Shown here piece after piece: positions 1-11,512 of a DNA stretch of 64,000 nt. The translations under genes and the position numbers were made by a program. Numbering within the stretch: position 1 is the first letter of the stretch; each line of letters opens with the position of its first letter. A model generated the notes under the pieces. It made no database searches. It saw only the letters and a program-made list of their open reading frames with translations, and had not been told where the DNA came from. The stretch is from Apiospora phragmitis. Its lineage: Eukaryota > Ascomycota > Sordariomycetes > Amphisphaeriales > Apiosporaceae. Location: assembly GCA_038363925.1 (NCBI GenBank), contig JAQQWL010000007.1, forward strand, positions 1,364,001-1,428,000, written 5' to 3'.

Positions 1-128
1 ACGCCTCAGGTCTTTGCACTCTCCACACCAACACCAACACCCCATCTCCGACTACTCTCGCCATCTGCCACCGACGACAATGACTACATCCTAGAGAAAG
101 ACATGGCGCCTCCGTGTACCGACCCACG
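1..128 (+). promoter_or_regulatory. MED12 5' leader with two short upstream ORFs
   Basis: This is the sequence ahead of the MED12 start codon. It is CA-rich and contains two upstream ATGs. The first, at 80, opens a four-codon ORF ending in TAG at 94. The second, at 103, opens a nine-codon ORF whose TGA (130-132) overlaps the MED12 ATG (129-131) as ATGA. Such an overlap would force reinitiation or leaky scanning if both lie in the mRNA. The transcription start is not visible, so whether they are transcribed is inference. Confidence 0.5.
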
Positions 129-3100
129 ATGACCTCGCGGCCCCCATTGGCCGTGTCGCAGCGACAACCACAGCGGTCGCTTTCTGGGCCCGGGTTGTCG
201 CAGAGGCCCCCTCACCAACGAACCATTTCCCAACAACACCTACCCCCGTCGCCCATTCGCAAGTCCGAGGGCGGCTTCAACGACTTCGCCGCAGCCGACG
301 CCGCCGATGTATCGCAAAACCAAGCACGTTATGGCACCACCCCCCGGAGAGGTGGGTCCAAACTCAAGCTGGAGCTGGCAAATGATGGCATCGACCATGC
401 CGGCTTCAGCGAAAGCCCCCAGAACCTCGCCTTTACTCCTTCGCGCATCATGCCGCCCATGAACGACGTCTCCGATCTGGGCGATCTGAGTCCGAACCCC
501 TCCCGGTCCGCGACGGCCGATAACGACTCGGCGCCTCTCCCTATGCCGCCTCGGCGGGCGCGCTTCATCGTCCCCGTCTCTAATGCCCGCCCTCAGCCTA
601 CCACCGCAACCACCCCTGCGGCGCCGCCAAAGAAGGATGTGCGGCCCAAGCCTTTCGTCCTCGAGACGCCCGCCGCCGCACCGCGGTACTCTAATATGGG
701 CAAGCAAGAACCTGCAGGCTTCGCAGACTTCTATGCGTGGACGGGCAACCATCCCGAGGACAAGTTCAACGACAATATCATCCGGCATGGGTATTTCGAC
801 AAGGCTCCACCTCAGATAGGCTCAGAGTACACGTCGGCCAAAACGCCCTTATACCCGTCGCTCAAGCACAAGAGCGGCCTTCACACACTATCAACTATAT
901 TTACTACCATCATGAACCAAAGACGACATGGCGGGCAGATTACGTCTGCCTCTACATTTAAGCCGCCGCCCAGAGTTACTCTCACCGACACAAAGAGGGA
1001 GGTCTGGTTAAAAGATCTTGCCAACCCCGCCATTTCACTCCGGCGGCTGAGTAGGACTATACCGCATGGAATCCGAGGCAAAGTCCTGCTAGAGCAATGC
1101 CTCAACAAGAATGTCCCTACTGACCGCGCTGTGTGGCTTGCCAAGTGCGTTGGTGCAAATGAAATTAGGGCGTTCAAGAGAAAGGGGGTGAACGGCACAT
1201 TTGTGATGGGCGGAGAGACCAAATGGATTAGAGACTGGACCGTTTTTGTTGAGCAGTTCATCGAGAGCGTGGTTAGTGCCTTCGGAGAAGCCAGCTGGAA
1301 GGCAAAAGTCACTTATGCGTAAGCTATCCATTGTTATTCTCTACATCATGTCAATGCTAACCTCCCGCAGCATACGTCTCGCAGCCCACCTTTACGCTGA
1401 GTTCTTGATGGACCGTGATCACTACTTGGACTGGCTTGTTTCTGGGCTTGAAAGTAGCAACCAGGCAAGACTGCCGATGTGGATTCTGATTGTGCAGATA
1501 TACTGGAACGACCTCATTCAATCCAGGAAAAATGGGCGGCGGCTAGTTGCTACCATTTTGAGCCACCATGAAGCTATATACCGTCACCCGGATCGCGACA
1601 TTCTGCTCCCCTTGCATACGCAACTATCGTCGCTCCTGAGGTCCTTACTCCTCGCCAACCGAGAAAACTTCATACACCCGACGACATGGTCGAAATACAG
1701 AGAGACTATATTGGCCTCAGCGCCTGTCGATGACGATGCCTATAGGCTTTCTTGTGACATGATCGAAGCTCGCAACGATCGACTCACCAGCACTCAAATT
1801 AAATCCCAGCCAGCTGTTCGCGGTACGGTAGTCAAGCTACTCGACAGCACCCTCAGAAAGCCTTTTACGAGCGATCTGGCAACACAGATATGGAAGGCCA
1901 GCGACGACAAGTTCGGGTTGGCCAAAGTGGTGGTGGAGTGGAGTGTATCACTATATCGCCCAAGTGTTGCGAAAATCTTCATGGCGACAGCCATCTTCCG
2001 GTCATGGGTCCCTTTCGATGTCAATATTACGGGAGCCATCATCGAATTCCTAGCCACGGAGGTCCCACGGGAACTTGAACGGAAACACTCCATCTACCAT
2101 CTCGTATCAGAGCTTATCCGGGCTGATCAATTCTCTGTACCTCAATACCTACAGTGGCTCATCGCCAGGGGCGGGTTGGGAAGTCCGACGGAGATCGAAC
2201 CAGACGGACCGTGTCTCACTCGCCTCTTGGTGGAAGTTCCCACTCATTCGCTGAGCGAATCAATGAAAGGCCTGCGATCGTCGGTTTTGAGGCGTGCTGG
2301 ATATTCTGTCGAATATGAAGCCAGCGACATTGAGAGCGCCGTAAAGTGTGTCAAATACTCCCTCGGTGTTCCCCTAGAAGCCGACGACCCTCTGCTGCAG
2401 AGGAAGCCACCAAGCATCAAGAGGTTGACCAAGCTTTTGAAATTGAGCAGCCGGGCTTTACAGTCTACTGTGGGAAACTGGATCGCCAACGAGTTCGTTC
2501 CCAATTTCGCCCGCAACCCGCAACTTGGCAAGGCGGGCATAGAGATGACGAGCTACAAATTTGATTTTGTCCGGACGCTGCTAGAGGCCATAGAGGACTT
2601 CACGATGCTAGAGCATACACTCAAGACCATGGTTGCTTCGTCAAATGCAGAGCTTCTGGCTGCTTGTGCCGATACCGTCAACCGCCATCTCCCCGTCTTT
2701 GCGGGCATTGGCTCTGCCAGGAGCCTTTTCGACATGTTCCTAGACCGACTTAAAGCTTTGCGAGATGAGCAAGGAATTGGAGCACGCCCGATTCTTGCTT
2801 CTTTAGCAAAATTGGCGCCGCGTATTCCCGGGCTGACAGAACTTGCAGTGCAGCTCCAAAACGATCTCGCTAGCACAGATCGTAGCAACGCAGTTGATGC
2901 CTCCTCGCCACTATCAGACAACATGGCGACACAACTTCAGGACGACGAGACCGAGTTAAGCGAGTCGATAGAAAAGCTCGCGAGCTATACTAGTGCCGAT
3001 CGCCCGACGATGGAGAGATTGTTCCAAACCATCATCAATCGTCTACAGAACTGCTGGGGCAAATCCGATGAGCGTCAAAGGGCATACTGTGTTCTGCTGA

Positions 3101-4693
3101 CAAGGTTACGCGTCTTTGACACACCGCACTTCGACACGATGATGAGGGGTTGGGCTTTGCATATCCGGAAACTCACCAATCGAACCCCCTATCTCGCAAA
3201 TATTTCCATTGCTTGTTAGCTCCGGGTGTTTCGCCGTGGCTATTTTGTTTTCGACAGCAAGAAGCATGATGCAAACGGCCCAAAACCAGCCGGGTCCAGT
3301 CGGGTTTGCCTCGATATATACTCAGGAGATTCTGCAGTTGCTAATACTCGAGCCCTCGCCGAACCGATTCATGACGCACGAGGATTGCTACCGGCTATGC
3401 ATTGTCCAGGAACAAGTCAAGTATGACCACGTGAAAGAGCTGATGCTTCTCACCCGGGGCGCTCTTTCAGAATACTCGTGTTCTCGACATCAACAACCTC
3501 CCATCGAGCAGCCACTTGACGATGAAAAAACCAGGGCTCAGTTTCTAGAACTCCTGCGAAATCTCATCCTGGCTGACTCCCACGCCATGAGCCAAACATT
3601 GGCGCTCAAGCATCCGGATTCGAAACTCACTTTATTGATCGATACATTAACTACAAACTTACTTATACCCGGAGGTGGCAGTGAACAGCAGACATTTGAA
3701 CAAGTCCTTGAGTTGGCGAACGAATTCACTCTGCCGTACTGTCAAGTCAAGTTGTCGCTGAATCTTGCCTTTGACGATGCGTCAGGGCCTGACGGTGCAG
3801 AGAAGCTTCAGTCACACTTGGCTTTTCTCTCCAGGGCAATGGATAACGCCATCGAGGCAAACAACATCATGTGGACAGGCATCCTGTCTTGTCTCAATTC
3901 AGAGGTGACTTACCATATGAAAGGTCGTGCCGAAACACGATTTCTGGATCTACTCCCGTCCGCCAAAACGATGGCCTACTTGGACGGTACGGATCGAGCC
4001 AACCTTCACATGGCCGAGAATCTACTGGCAGTCATCGAGTCTATAATACGAGGGGTTCCCAGTCCCAAGGCCGCGCAGCTCTCCAACGCCATGGCGGAGA
4101 AGCTAGCAGACCAGTGGGAAATAGTCGCAGCTACGAGTCCCGAGATGGCGGCATTGAAGGAAGATGTCATTTCGCAGTGGCTACCCCTAGTTCTGTCTTA
4201 CGTCACGTTGCATGCCACTTCGTCCGGGAACACTGCCGATAGCTCGAAACCCGCCCAAGATATCCGCGCCCGGGCGTGCTTAAGCCTGGTTGGACTGGCT
4301 CAGGAGCTCGACCTTGCGCAGTCGCCCGCCATGGCCGAGCGCGCTTTCGATCTGGCCCTCATCCTGGTGGACAGCCTGGGCGACGAAGCGCGCCAGCAGT
4401 GCGTGCGCGCCGTCAAGGACTCGGCCTCGGACGCGCGGGTCCGGTACCTGTTCAGCTTCGCGGCCAACCCCGCGGACAACCTCATGCTGTCGCGCCGAGA
4501 GAAGCCGTCGCCGGCGATGAGTGCCAACGAGCGGCGCGCCATGGCCATGGGCATCGGCATGGGGATGCTGCCAGAGCGGCTCAGCCCGTTTGTGATGCGG
4601 CGGTGGGAGATCCTTAACGAGCCGACGCCGAATGTGGGGGAGAACGATACGAGTCTTAGCCTTCACCTGTTCGAGGCTAGGAAGATTTCATGA
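129..4693 (+). CDS. SRB8: Mediator complex subunit 12 (SRB8/MED12), with one apparent frameshift
   Basis: This is the large subunit of the Mediator CDK8 kinase module, which represses or tunes RNA polymerase II transcription in the nucleus. The start at 129 gives the disordered N-terminus typical of fungal MED12 (MTSRPPLAVSQRQPQRSLSG). The Med12 domain follows at about residues 190-400 (FADFYAWTGNHPEDKFN, then RDWTVFVEQFIESVV). Helical repeats fill the rest, to a C-terminus ending FEARKIS. One intron spans 1319-1370 (GTAAGC...CGCAG) and splits an Ala codon. Near 3200-3206 the frame changes: the upstream frame reads RTPYLAN and stops at 3219, while the downstream frame continues LLVSSGCFAVAIL. 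No plausible intron explains the change without deleting conserved sequence. With it corrected the protein is about 1,503 aa, normal for fungal MED12. Identification is firm; a disabled gene is possible, but a one-base assembly error is likelier. Confidence 0.93.
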
Positions 4694-5202
4694 CCATGGC
4701 ATGGTGTTTTTCTTTTGTTCAGAAGGGGGCCTGGGCCTTCTCGGCTTACGGGCGCGAGGAGGATTAAGGACGGGCGCATTGGAACCGGGGGGGGGGGGCG
4801 GAACGGCGATTGGAGTCATTATTTTTTAGGGATTTTTGCTGCTGTGCCATATCTTGGTCTTTTCCCGGGTTGCATGCATGGCGAAGGATCGGTCATGTTC
4901 GCCGACTTTGGTGTACTTTTTTTATTGGGAGTTAGCGGTATGTATTAGGTCGAGATAGCGACTATAGATTATTTTTCTTTGTGTTTCTGGTACTTTCACC
5001 AATCAGCCGATTTGCCGGGATGACTATTTGCATACTTGCGATATTCGCATTGAGGGATCAGATGATGGCTGGTTTCCACCCGCCCGCGAAGAGCGCAGTT
5101 GCCGTTTGCCAAGAAGCGACATCGCATGATTAAAAAGCTCGCCGGGGGCCTCCTTTTTCTTGGCATGCACATACGAATGGATCACGGCCGTTGCTTGTGG
5201 GC
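4694..5202. other. Intergenic, MED12 3' side
   Basis: This holds the presumed MED12 3' untranslated region. A G homopolymer of about 10 lies near 4788-4798, with T-rich stretches at about 4820-4830 and 4965-4980. I see no gene here. Confidence 0.5.
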
Positions 5203-5631
5203 ATGCCTCCGCCTCAAGTCACTCTAGCAGAACTGGTGACTTCACGAACTGTTTCAATATCTGGCACTCGTGCTACCTGTCTGGGCAACGTTATTGGTGG
5301 CGACTCGGATGTAGCCGACACCAGTGATATGTCAGAATCTGATGACAATGGTTCGCCGACCGACGATTCCCTGGTCGCCAATGATTCAAGTTATGACGGG
5401 GGCGCCTACGAAGACCCTGAAGACGAAGACCATAACCGTGAAAGGGAGCTTGTGACAGACAATGTCAAAGCAGCCTACGCTAAGATTAAAGAGATCGCTA
5501 TTAGCGACTTAAACATTAGCGAGGACGACACTAGCGAGGACAGCGTTAGCGAGGACGACAGCAGTGATGACGATTCCGCACGCGAGCAGGCGCCGTCCAC
5601 GCCCAGGCTGGCGCCATTCTGGCGGGTTTGA
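5203..5631 (+). CDS. Hypothetical acidic Ser/Asp/Glu-rich protein (doubtful)
   Basis: This is an open frame of 142 codons from the ATG at 5203 (MPPPQVTLAELVTSRTVS) to a TGA. The middle and C-terminal parts are very acidic, with Ser-Asp/Glu runs such as SEDDTSEDSVSEDDSSDDD at about residues 105-125. These come from an imperfect DNA tandem repeat of about 15 nt (tagcgaggacgac-like, 5513-5570). No domain, signal peptide or membrane segment is visible, and I do not recognise it. It sits between MED12 and decayed Gly/Asn-repeat sequence, so it could be a real small gene, one exon of something larger, or a chance ORF made by the repeat. Confidence 0.3.
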   Translation: MPPPQVTLAELVTSRTVSISGTRATCLGNVIGGDSDVADTSDMSESDDNGSPTDDSLVANDSSYDGGAYEDPEDEDHNRERELVTDNVKAAYAKIKEIAISDLNISEDDTSEDSVSEDDSSDDDSAREQAPSTPRLAPFWRV

Positions 5632-5679
5632 TGCAGTAGTCGTGCGGTGTCTATTTGGTCTTCGTTAGGGATTGTGGCA

Positions 5680-6011
5680 ACAAAGGTGGCAACAATGGCG
5701 ACAGAACAGTGGCAACAACGGCAACAACGGCAACAGTGGCAGCACGGCAGCACGGCAGCACAGATGGCCACACTTGCAGTGAAACGGCACACCACCTGAC
5801 CATAATTCCTTCGCTAGATAGAATTGATGGTTACTGAGTGGAAAGAAGGCAAACCTCAATTGTGGAAGGGGGCGTCCATAAGCACTGGATATCCCCCATT
5901 TTCTTCTCAGTGAGTCATCGTAATGAATTCGGCACCAATTTCGGCGGCAACAACGGTGACAATAACAGTGGCAACAACGGCGGCAATATTAATAGCAATA
6001 ATTACATCTAA
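5680..6011 (+). pseudogene. Decayed Gly/Asn-repeat coding remnants
   Basis: Two patches on the plus strand encode Gly/Asn repeats like those of the secreted protein on the other strand at 7029-8255. The first (about 5680-5750) reads GNKGGNNGD, shifts frame once, and continues as SGNNGNNGNSGS. The second (about 5930-6011) reads NFGGNNGDNNSGNNGGN and ends at a TAA. A pyrimidine-rich AG (ttttcttctcag, ending 5910) lies just before the second patch, like a splice acceptor ahead of a last exon. No start codon, signal peptide or conserved core is present. I infer a fragmented paralog or leftover repeat array, but independent low-complexity sequence is possible. Confidence 0.4.
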
Positions 6012-7028
6012 TTGTTCAAAAATAAAAAATAAACGGACAAGGTAGGTTTAACATTTCGCTTCCTAGAAATTACATAAGTGCGTATCCTACTGTACACCTG
6101 CCTTTCTAGCACCTACTGCCGCGCCATCACAGTAGATTCGTAGCATCGGTTCTAGCACCGGCGCCAAAGCTAGAAGTGGAATCAAAGTATTATAAAAGAA
6201 AAAATCGTGGAACATTTCAAGTATATCTATAGTCTTTCGCCATAAATTAGACCCCTCATTCGTCCACGAATGATGGCCCATTACTGGCAAGCATTTTCCT
6301 GGCTTGTGCAGTCGTTGAGGGTCGTCCCAGGGGGCGCCTTTCCATTGTTCACCAAGTCTGAGCAGGAATTCTTCTGAATGCTGCACGCCCTGTTCCTAGC
6401 CTCCGCCTCAGTGAGGAATGTATTACTATCAAGTCCTCGTCAGTTTTTGCTCTGCTAGGGGAATCAAGGAATTAAGGGATGAACCGACCCATTGACTGAA
6501 AAGGGCCTGGGACCAGAGGTGCGCTGGATCGCCGGAAAGTTACCGAGTCCCTTATTTATTGCTATGTCATAGTCAGTATGAATCCAAGGATGAAGTATCG
6601 AGCAACTCAGCCATATCGTGAACAGCTGATAGCTCTCCTAATTTTAACTCACCCGGCCTCTGCCTCTTCCGCGACCTTTGAAGAATTAGGGTTAGTTTCT
6701 TGCTCATATTATAATAGTGAACATGTGGAGTTGGGCTAGGCTGAGGAGGCTGGATCTTGCTATGCTGTGACGATATGGCGGACGAGTGCGGAGGCTGATG
6801 GAATGCAAGAAATGTGTGTTGGGTTGCAATGGGGGAGATATTCAACTCGAAGGCGGATACATTCTGCCTTGTCGCCCTGTTGCCACGGTGCCATACCGCT
6901 CTTACATGGAGAGCGGCAGCCAAGGTGGAAACGAGCGCGGGAGTGTGGGAACGGTAATGCTCGAATGGAGAGAGGATGGGCCGATGTGCGGACTTGGGAA
7001 GTTGCTGTGAGAAGGGTTATGGGAGGGA
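6012..7028. other. Intergenic
   Basis: This is spacer between the Gly/Asn remnants and the 3' end of the Gly/Asn secreted-protein gene. The minus-strand ORF at 6573-6923 shows no domain or codon preference and is not annotated. I see nothing else supportable. Confidence 0.4.
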
Positions 7029-8255
7029 TTAGATCTTACCTTGTCCACCTTGTCCACCGAAGCCGCCGCCGCCGCCGCCGCCGAACTTGTTGCCGCCGTT
7101 GTTGCCGCCGTTGTTACCGCCGTTGTTACCGCCGTTGTTACCGCCGTTGTTACCGCCGTTGTTACCGCCGCCTCCGCCGCCACCACCGACGGTGAACTTG
7201 TTGCAGCTATAGCAAGTTAGTACAAGCGGACCAGGATATATGAATGTCTAGCACTTACTCATCTTGGGCACCACGCTGGGCGACGGGCATCAGCACAGGC
7301 TGATGGTTGGCGGAACTGACCATGGTGCAGACACGGTAGTTGCCAGCAAGGGAGACCGCCAGTCACGGTGGCCTTGAGCTGGCCATTGCCGTTTCCGGCG
7401 TCGTTGATACCCTTGAAGAAGACGAATTGCGAGGCATCCGGGGGGTTGGTGGGATTGAGGGTGTTGCCGAGATCCTGCACAGTAACGTGGGTGTGGCCAA
7501 TGATCTGACCAGCGCCGTTGAGGTCCTGAGGCGCAGAGTAGTAGGTGGTGTCAGGGTTGGTGAAGGTACCAGGGGCGAAGTTGCGCATCTGGACAGTAAT
7601 GTCGAAGTTCTGGTTGGCCTGCACATTCTGGTTGTGCTTGGGGTTCTGAAGGATGGCAGACACCATGTTGTTTTGGGAGGGAATCTTGCCCATGGGGATA
7701 CCGTTGCAAGAACCTTGCTTGACCTGCTTGCCGTTCGTCAAGGTGGTGCCTTGGCAGAAGTTGATGAAGTTGTTGTTGTCGCTGACTGTGTGTTAGTATC
7801 AAACAGCGCCAATGCCGACAGAACTGAAGAACTTACGTCTTAGAAGCAGCCTGGCCCTTCGCGGCGTTGGCTTGGCCAGACGATGCACTGGCGCTCTGAA
7901 TGACGTTCTGGTTCAAGCAGTTGCCGCCGTTGTTACCACCGTTGTTGGCGCCATTGTTGGCGCCATTGTTGCCGCCATTGTTGCCGCCATTGTTGCCGCC
8001 ATTGTTGCCGCCATTGTTGCCGCCATTGTTGCCGCCATTGTTGCCGCCATTGTTGCCGCCATTGTTAGCGCCATTGTTGCCGCCATTGTTGCCGCCATTG
8101 TTGCCGCCGAAGCCTCCGCCGCCTCCGCCGAACTTGTTCTGGCGAACCTTGAGACCCTCGGAGCGTCTAGCGAGGAGTCTATCGAAGGGGCCAGGAATAG
8201 CACTAGCAGCAGCCGAAGCGCTCAGCAGTCCGACTACTATGCTCTTTGCCAGCAT
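7029..8255 (-). CDS. Secreted Gly/Asn-repeat protein with conserved fungal core, one apparent frameshift
   Basis: The protein starts MLAKSIVVGLLSASAAASA, a clear signal peptide. A propeptide-like stretch ending LARRSEG follows, then about 15 GGNN/GANN tetrapeptides. A conserved core comes next (CQGTTLTNGKQ, GSCNGIPMGKIPS, PQDLNGAGQIIGHTHVTVQDLG, then LPAGNYRVCTM in the corrected frame and NHQPVLMPVAQRGAQD). After DCNKFTVG there is a second GGNN array and a Gly-rich tail. Exons are 8255-7837, 7781-7259 and 7206-7029; the introns (55 and 52 nt) have GTAAGT donors. A one-base insertion at 7348-7349 (GGLP|C instead of GGLP|AGNYRV) breaks the frame; removing it gives 372 aa. I recognise the core as a conserved family of secreted fungal proteins without known activity. 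A TATA-like stretch lies about 245 bp upstream. Confidence 0.8.
7090..7170. repeat. 12-bp minisatellite coding GGNN (C-terminal array)
   Basis: About seven copies of a 12-bp unit (gttaccgccgtt on the plus strand) lie inside the last exon of the Gly/Asn-repeat gene. The unit is exactly four codons, so changes in copy number keep the frame. Confidence 0.85.
7918..8110. repeat. 12-bp minisatellite coding GGNN/GANN (N-terminal array)
   Basis: About 15 copies of the 12-bp unit ttgttgccgcca (with gcgcca variants coding Ala in place of Gly) lie inside the first exon of the Gly/Asn-repeat gene. The near identity of the units suggests recent expansion or homogenisation. Confidence 0.9.
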
Positions 8256-9441
8256 CTTGTCTGGTGTCGGGGGTCCAGGTGTGTAGGGAATAATAGGATA
8301 CTTCGGTTGTTGGGACTGAAGATTTCTAATAAGAATAGAATTGCAAAATAAGACTGTCACAGACAGTATGAAATTGAATATAAATATCGAGAAAAGAACG
8401 AAAGACGAAGCACAAACCAGATCACACGGATAAAATCGAAAAGAATGTGGAATGGAGGAAGTAGGATAAATGTGCAATGGAACCGGCCAAGCCATATATC
8501 TTTATATCGTGGCCTCGGACTGGTGGGTTAGTCTCGAGGCGACAGGGGTTCTGGATAGCATGGCCGAGCGCCAAGCTTTTGTTACAACCATGTTAGTATC
8601 ATGGAGCAAGGAGCCGTGTCCACCCCGTTGCCCAAACGTCGTCGCGTCGTGGTCGTAGGGACGGCAAAGGTGTGTGTGTATGCCTGCCTGTGTGGAAAGG
8701 ACGGCCGTTGAACGTTGAGACCACCCAGAAGTCCTTAGGATGACAGTTACACTGCTGACAGGGGACCCCCCGGGCCGCCGGTGGAACGCTGAAGATGGAG
8801 ACCCCTGAGCCGGGACTGGACCCAGTCTAAGGACCAAGCGAGAAAGGGCATCTCGTACCTCCCTGTTCGTCCAACCACCTAAGCGCCAAGGCAGGCAGAA
8901 TAGAGTCGTTGCTGCTTGCAAAACAGGATGCGACCGACTTGTTTGGAACGTAAGGATTGTACAAGCCTCATCCCCAACGTTCATCAAGCGCATCTGTTTT
9001 CGGAAGCCGTTTCAATTGTGCGCGCTTCACCAGATCGGCATGAAGTTCAAGCTTCAAGCCGGCTGCTAGTCGTCCAAGAACTAATAGATCTTCACTTGAT
9101 GGCTATTCCACCCGATGAGTTTGAACATGCACCTTGGCGCATTCACATCGAGTTCCTGACCCGGCTATCCATACTACGCCCACGTCTTGTTGTGTGCAAG
9201 ATGCGGCATTTGGTCTCGCATTTGGGGTAACAACCAGCCAGCCAGCCGTGTAGTTGCAGCATAGTTGAGTGCAGCATTCTACAGCATAGCCCCTGCGGCC
9301 GCTAATCGAGGTGTCAGAGGTTAAGGTTAGAGATTATGTATAAGGTTAGATGCATAGTTACTTTAGTGAAGAGTCGCGTGGCCCCAGAACAAACGGAAGG
9401 CTGTTTTGGGGTTTGGGGGAAAGGGTGAAGATTTCCGATCA

Positions 9442-9505
9442 ATCAGTCCAATGTTGCATCAGTCCAATGTTGCATTAGTCCGATGTTGCATCAGTCCAAT
9501 GTTCA
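9442..9505. repeat. 16-bp tandem repeat, four copies
   Basis: Four adjacent copies of atcagtccaatgttgc (9442, 9458, 9474, 9490) differ by only a few bases. They lie in intergenic sequence and have no coding role that I can see. Confidence 0.85.
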
Positions 9506-10833
9506 ACCCATGTTCTAATTGCGTTCCAGTTGTGATGTTGCGTTTGGTGGAGGGCGACACCCCCCGGCGATGCTGACCGGATGAATCTGTTCCTTGCGGC
9601 TCAACTTGTCGCAAGTCTCCGCCCTCGACTCCAGGTGCTAGTCGGTCGTGCCAATCAGCGTTCCCCAGTACCTGGGACATCAGGCGAGCGACGTTTCGAA
9701 CCCAAGCGTCGATGAAGCAAGTCGATACGGTGCGAGCCCCTCTGACGTTCCAAACAAGCTTAATCGACTCGAACTTCTCATACTCCAGGACGACGGTCGT
9801 CCCGCGCGAGGCTCAGAGCCAGACTCGACAGAGAATGGCAGGAATCGTTTGCCGGCGTTTCTCATGTTCGTCCCTCTCGATAGTTTGACCGACTCAAAGA
9901 TCACCACCGGCAACGACTTGTCAGAAGCAGATCAAAATTCAAAATTCGGTTCTTCTTGTTCTCATTGTTCTGAACGTCTGGCTTGGTGGCGTTTTCCTCT
10001 TTGCTTGCCGAGAAAGTAGTTCCTCGCAGAGTTCGGTCGCACTTTCCTCGCACTCAAGTTTCTGTTATTTGCATATAATATGTATGTACATACAGACGAT
10101 ATAGGCAGGCCCACTTCCACACAGTATCAATCTATGCACAACCCCCGGTCAAGGGGGTTCGCCCCACGATTTTATGGTTATTTCCCATGATGCCAAACCC
10201 CAACTTGATCTGTAGAGATGTCTCCAACAAGTCTCTCGTGGTAATGGCCTGACCTTCTAGATTGAATCTCATCAAATACGTCGAGAAACAACTTCCTCCA
10301 TTACGACCTAATGATGCAATAATCGGGACCGGATAAGACGCCTGAACGTAAGTTGCCGACTATCTTTTATGCCAGTTTAGTTAGTAGTGGCGGCGAACAA
10401 AAACCAAACCCAGAGCAGCCAGCCATGTGCAGCACGAGACATGCGGAGGAAAGAAAGAGCCTCCAAGTCCGGGCCCAGCACCGTTATCCTGTTCAACTCC
10501 TCCGGCCGATAGATCCGAGTCGGGGGGTCCATGCCTATTGGCCCTCCCTGCCCAATCTCCCAAAAAGCACTGCCGAGAAGATCCTCTGAAAGTTGGCCAA
10601 GTTGTCCAAGTTGGGACGGAAACATCGGGAAATTCTCAGATGACAGCTATGCGTTAGATACTTCTCTAACTGTTGATCACCTTTAGCGACAGCTGTCGGT
10701 TATGCAAGTCAGTGCGTGGCGGTCTTAATCGATGAGACGACTTAGTACCCTGCATTCGGGAGAGACTGCGTCCATTATGAGGTAAAGTCCCTTCGCGCAA
10801 CTACGTTTAAGCCTAAATACCAATCGCTATCCG

Positions 10834-10851
10834 GTACGGAGTACTCCGTAC
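10834..10851. repeat. 18-bp perfect palindrome gtacggagtactccgtac
   Basis: The sequence is identical to its own reverse complement. The half motif tacggagta or its complement recurs at 55238-55247 (tactccgtac), 55532-55541 (cacggagtac) and 61602-61614, always in intergenic DNA. The role is unknown. Confidence 0.8.
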
Positions 10852-10953
10852 ATCAGACGCATCTTGGAATAATTCAAAGGTCACATCGTCGAGGTCCCAG
10901 TCCACAAAACAGCCATCGGGGTGAAACTGCGAAACTCCATTCACATAGGCACG

Positions 10954-10981
10954 CTGGGCAGGACTGGGCAGGACTGGGCAG
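10954..10981. repeat. 10-bp tandem repeat (ctgggcagga)
   Basis: Two full copies and most of a third copy of a 10-bp unit lie in intergenic sequence. No function is apparent. Confidence 0.8.
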
Positions 10982-11512
10982 TGGGAGGATCGTCATAGCC
11001 CTGCCACCGGCCATGCTGAAGTGCGAGCGAAGAATCGGCATCGCAAACCCACTACCTTCCCGTCTGGGTACGTGGCCGCCCAGCAAAACCCAGATAGATC
11101 GCCAAGCTGAAATTCACCCGTCGCACCAACCTACGTACAGTAGTGCCTGCCGTTGAGGCGGTTGATTTTGAAACTGATCGCTCGGAAAAGCAAACACCAG
11201 ACTGAAACGTTGCCAAGCTTCAGACACACTGTGGACGTGTTGGCAACCAAACGAAACCTCATACCCCCAGCCGTTGCACCTCCTGAACCTGCCGTCCCGC
11301 CCATATCGTCATGGGCGGTCGATCCTCGAAGTTCCGGGTCTTCTGAATGACTTCTCGACGACCAAGACACAATAATAAGCATCTCACTCCGCAAAGCCCA
11401 CTAGAACTGCCAAGGCCTGTGTTTACCCCGTAGTCACCCTATAGCGTACCCTGTGCAAGCTTGGCAGACCTATGAGCTGTGCTTGTTCTCATCTATAATA
11501 TATGGACTAATC

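Larger units (their letters stand above)
8256..11512. other. Long intergenic region (3.3 kb)
   Basis: No convincing gene was found. Plus-strand ORFs at 8916-9230 and 9648-10019 and a minus ORF at 8502-8993 lack domains, start context or biased codons. The region holds a 16-bp tandem repeat (9442-9505), a 10-bp tandem repeat (about 10954-10981) and an 18-bp perfect palindrome (10834-10851). Confidence 0.5.

Noticed and set aside
3105..3219. An intron to explain the MED12 frame change
   Set aside because: Available GT-AG pairs would remove sequence that reads as conserved MED12 (RLRVFDTPHFDTMMRGWALH) and the donors are poor.
6573..6923. 116-codon minus-strand ORF downstream of the Gly/Asn gene
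   Set aside because: It has no recognisable content; it could be 3' untranslated sequence.
7005..7039. A third intron at the 3' end of the Gly/Asn gene (GTAAGA donor)
   Set aside because: The next acceptor leaves an intron of only 35 nt, too short, and an in-frame TAA ends the protein at once.
9648..10019. 123-codon plus-strand ORF
   Set aside because: It shows no domain, signal peptide or codon bias, and lies in a long spacer with many similar chance ORFs.
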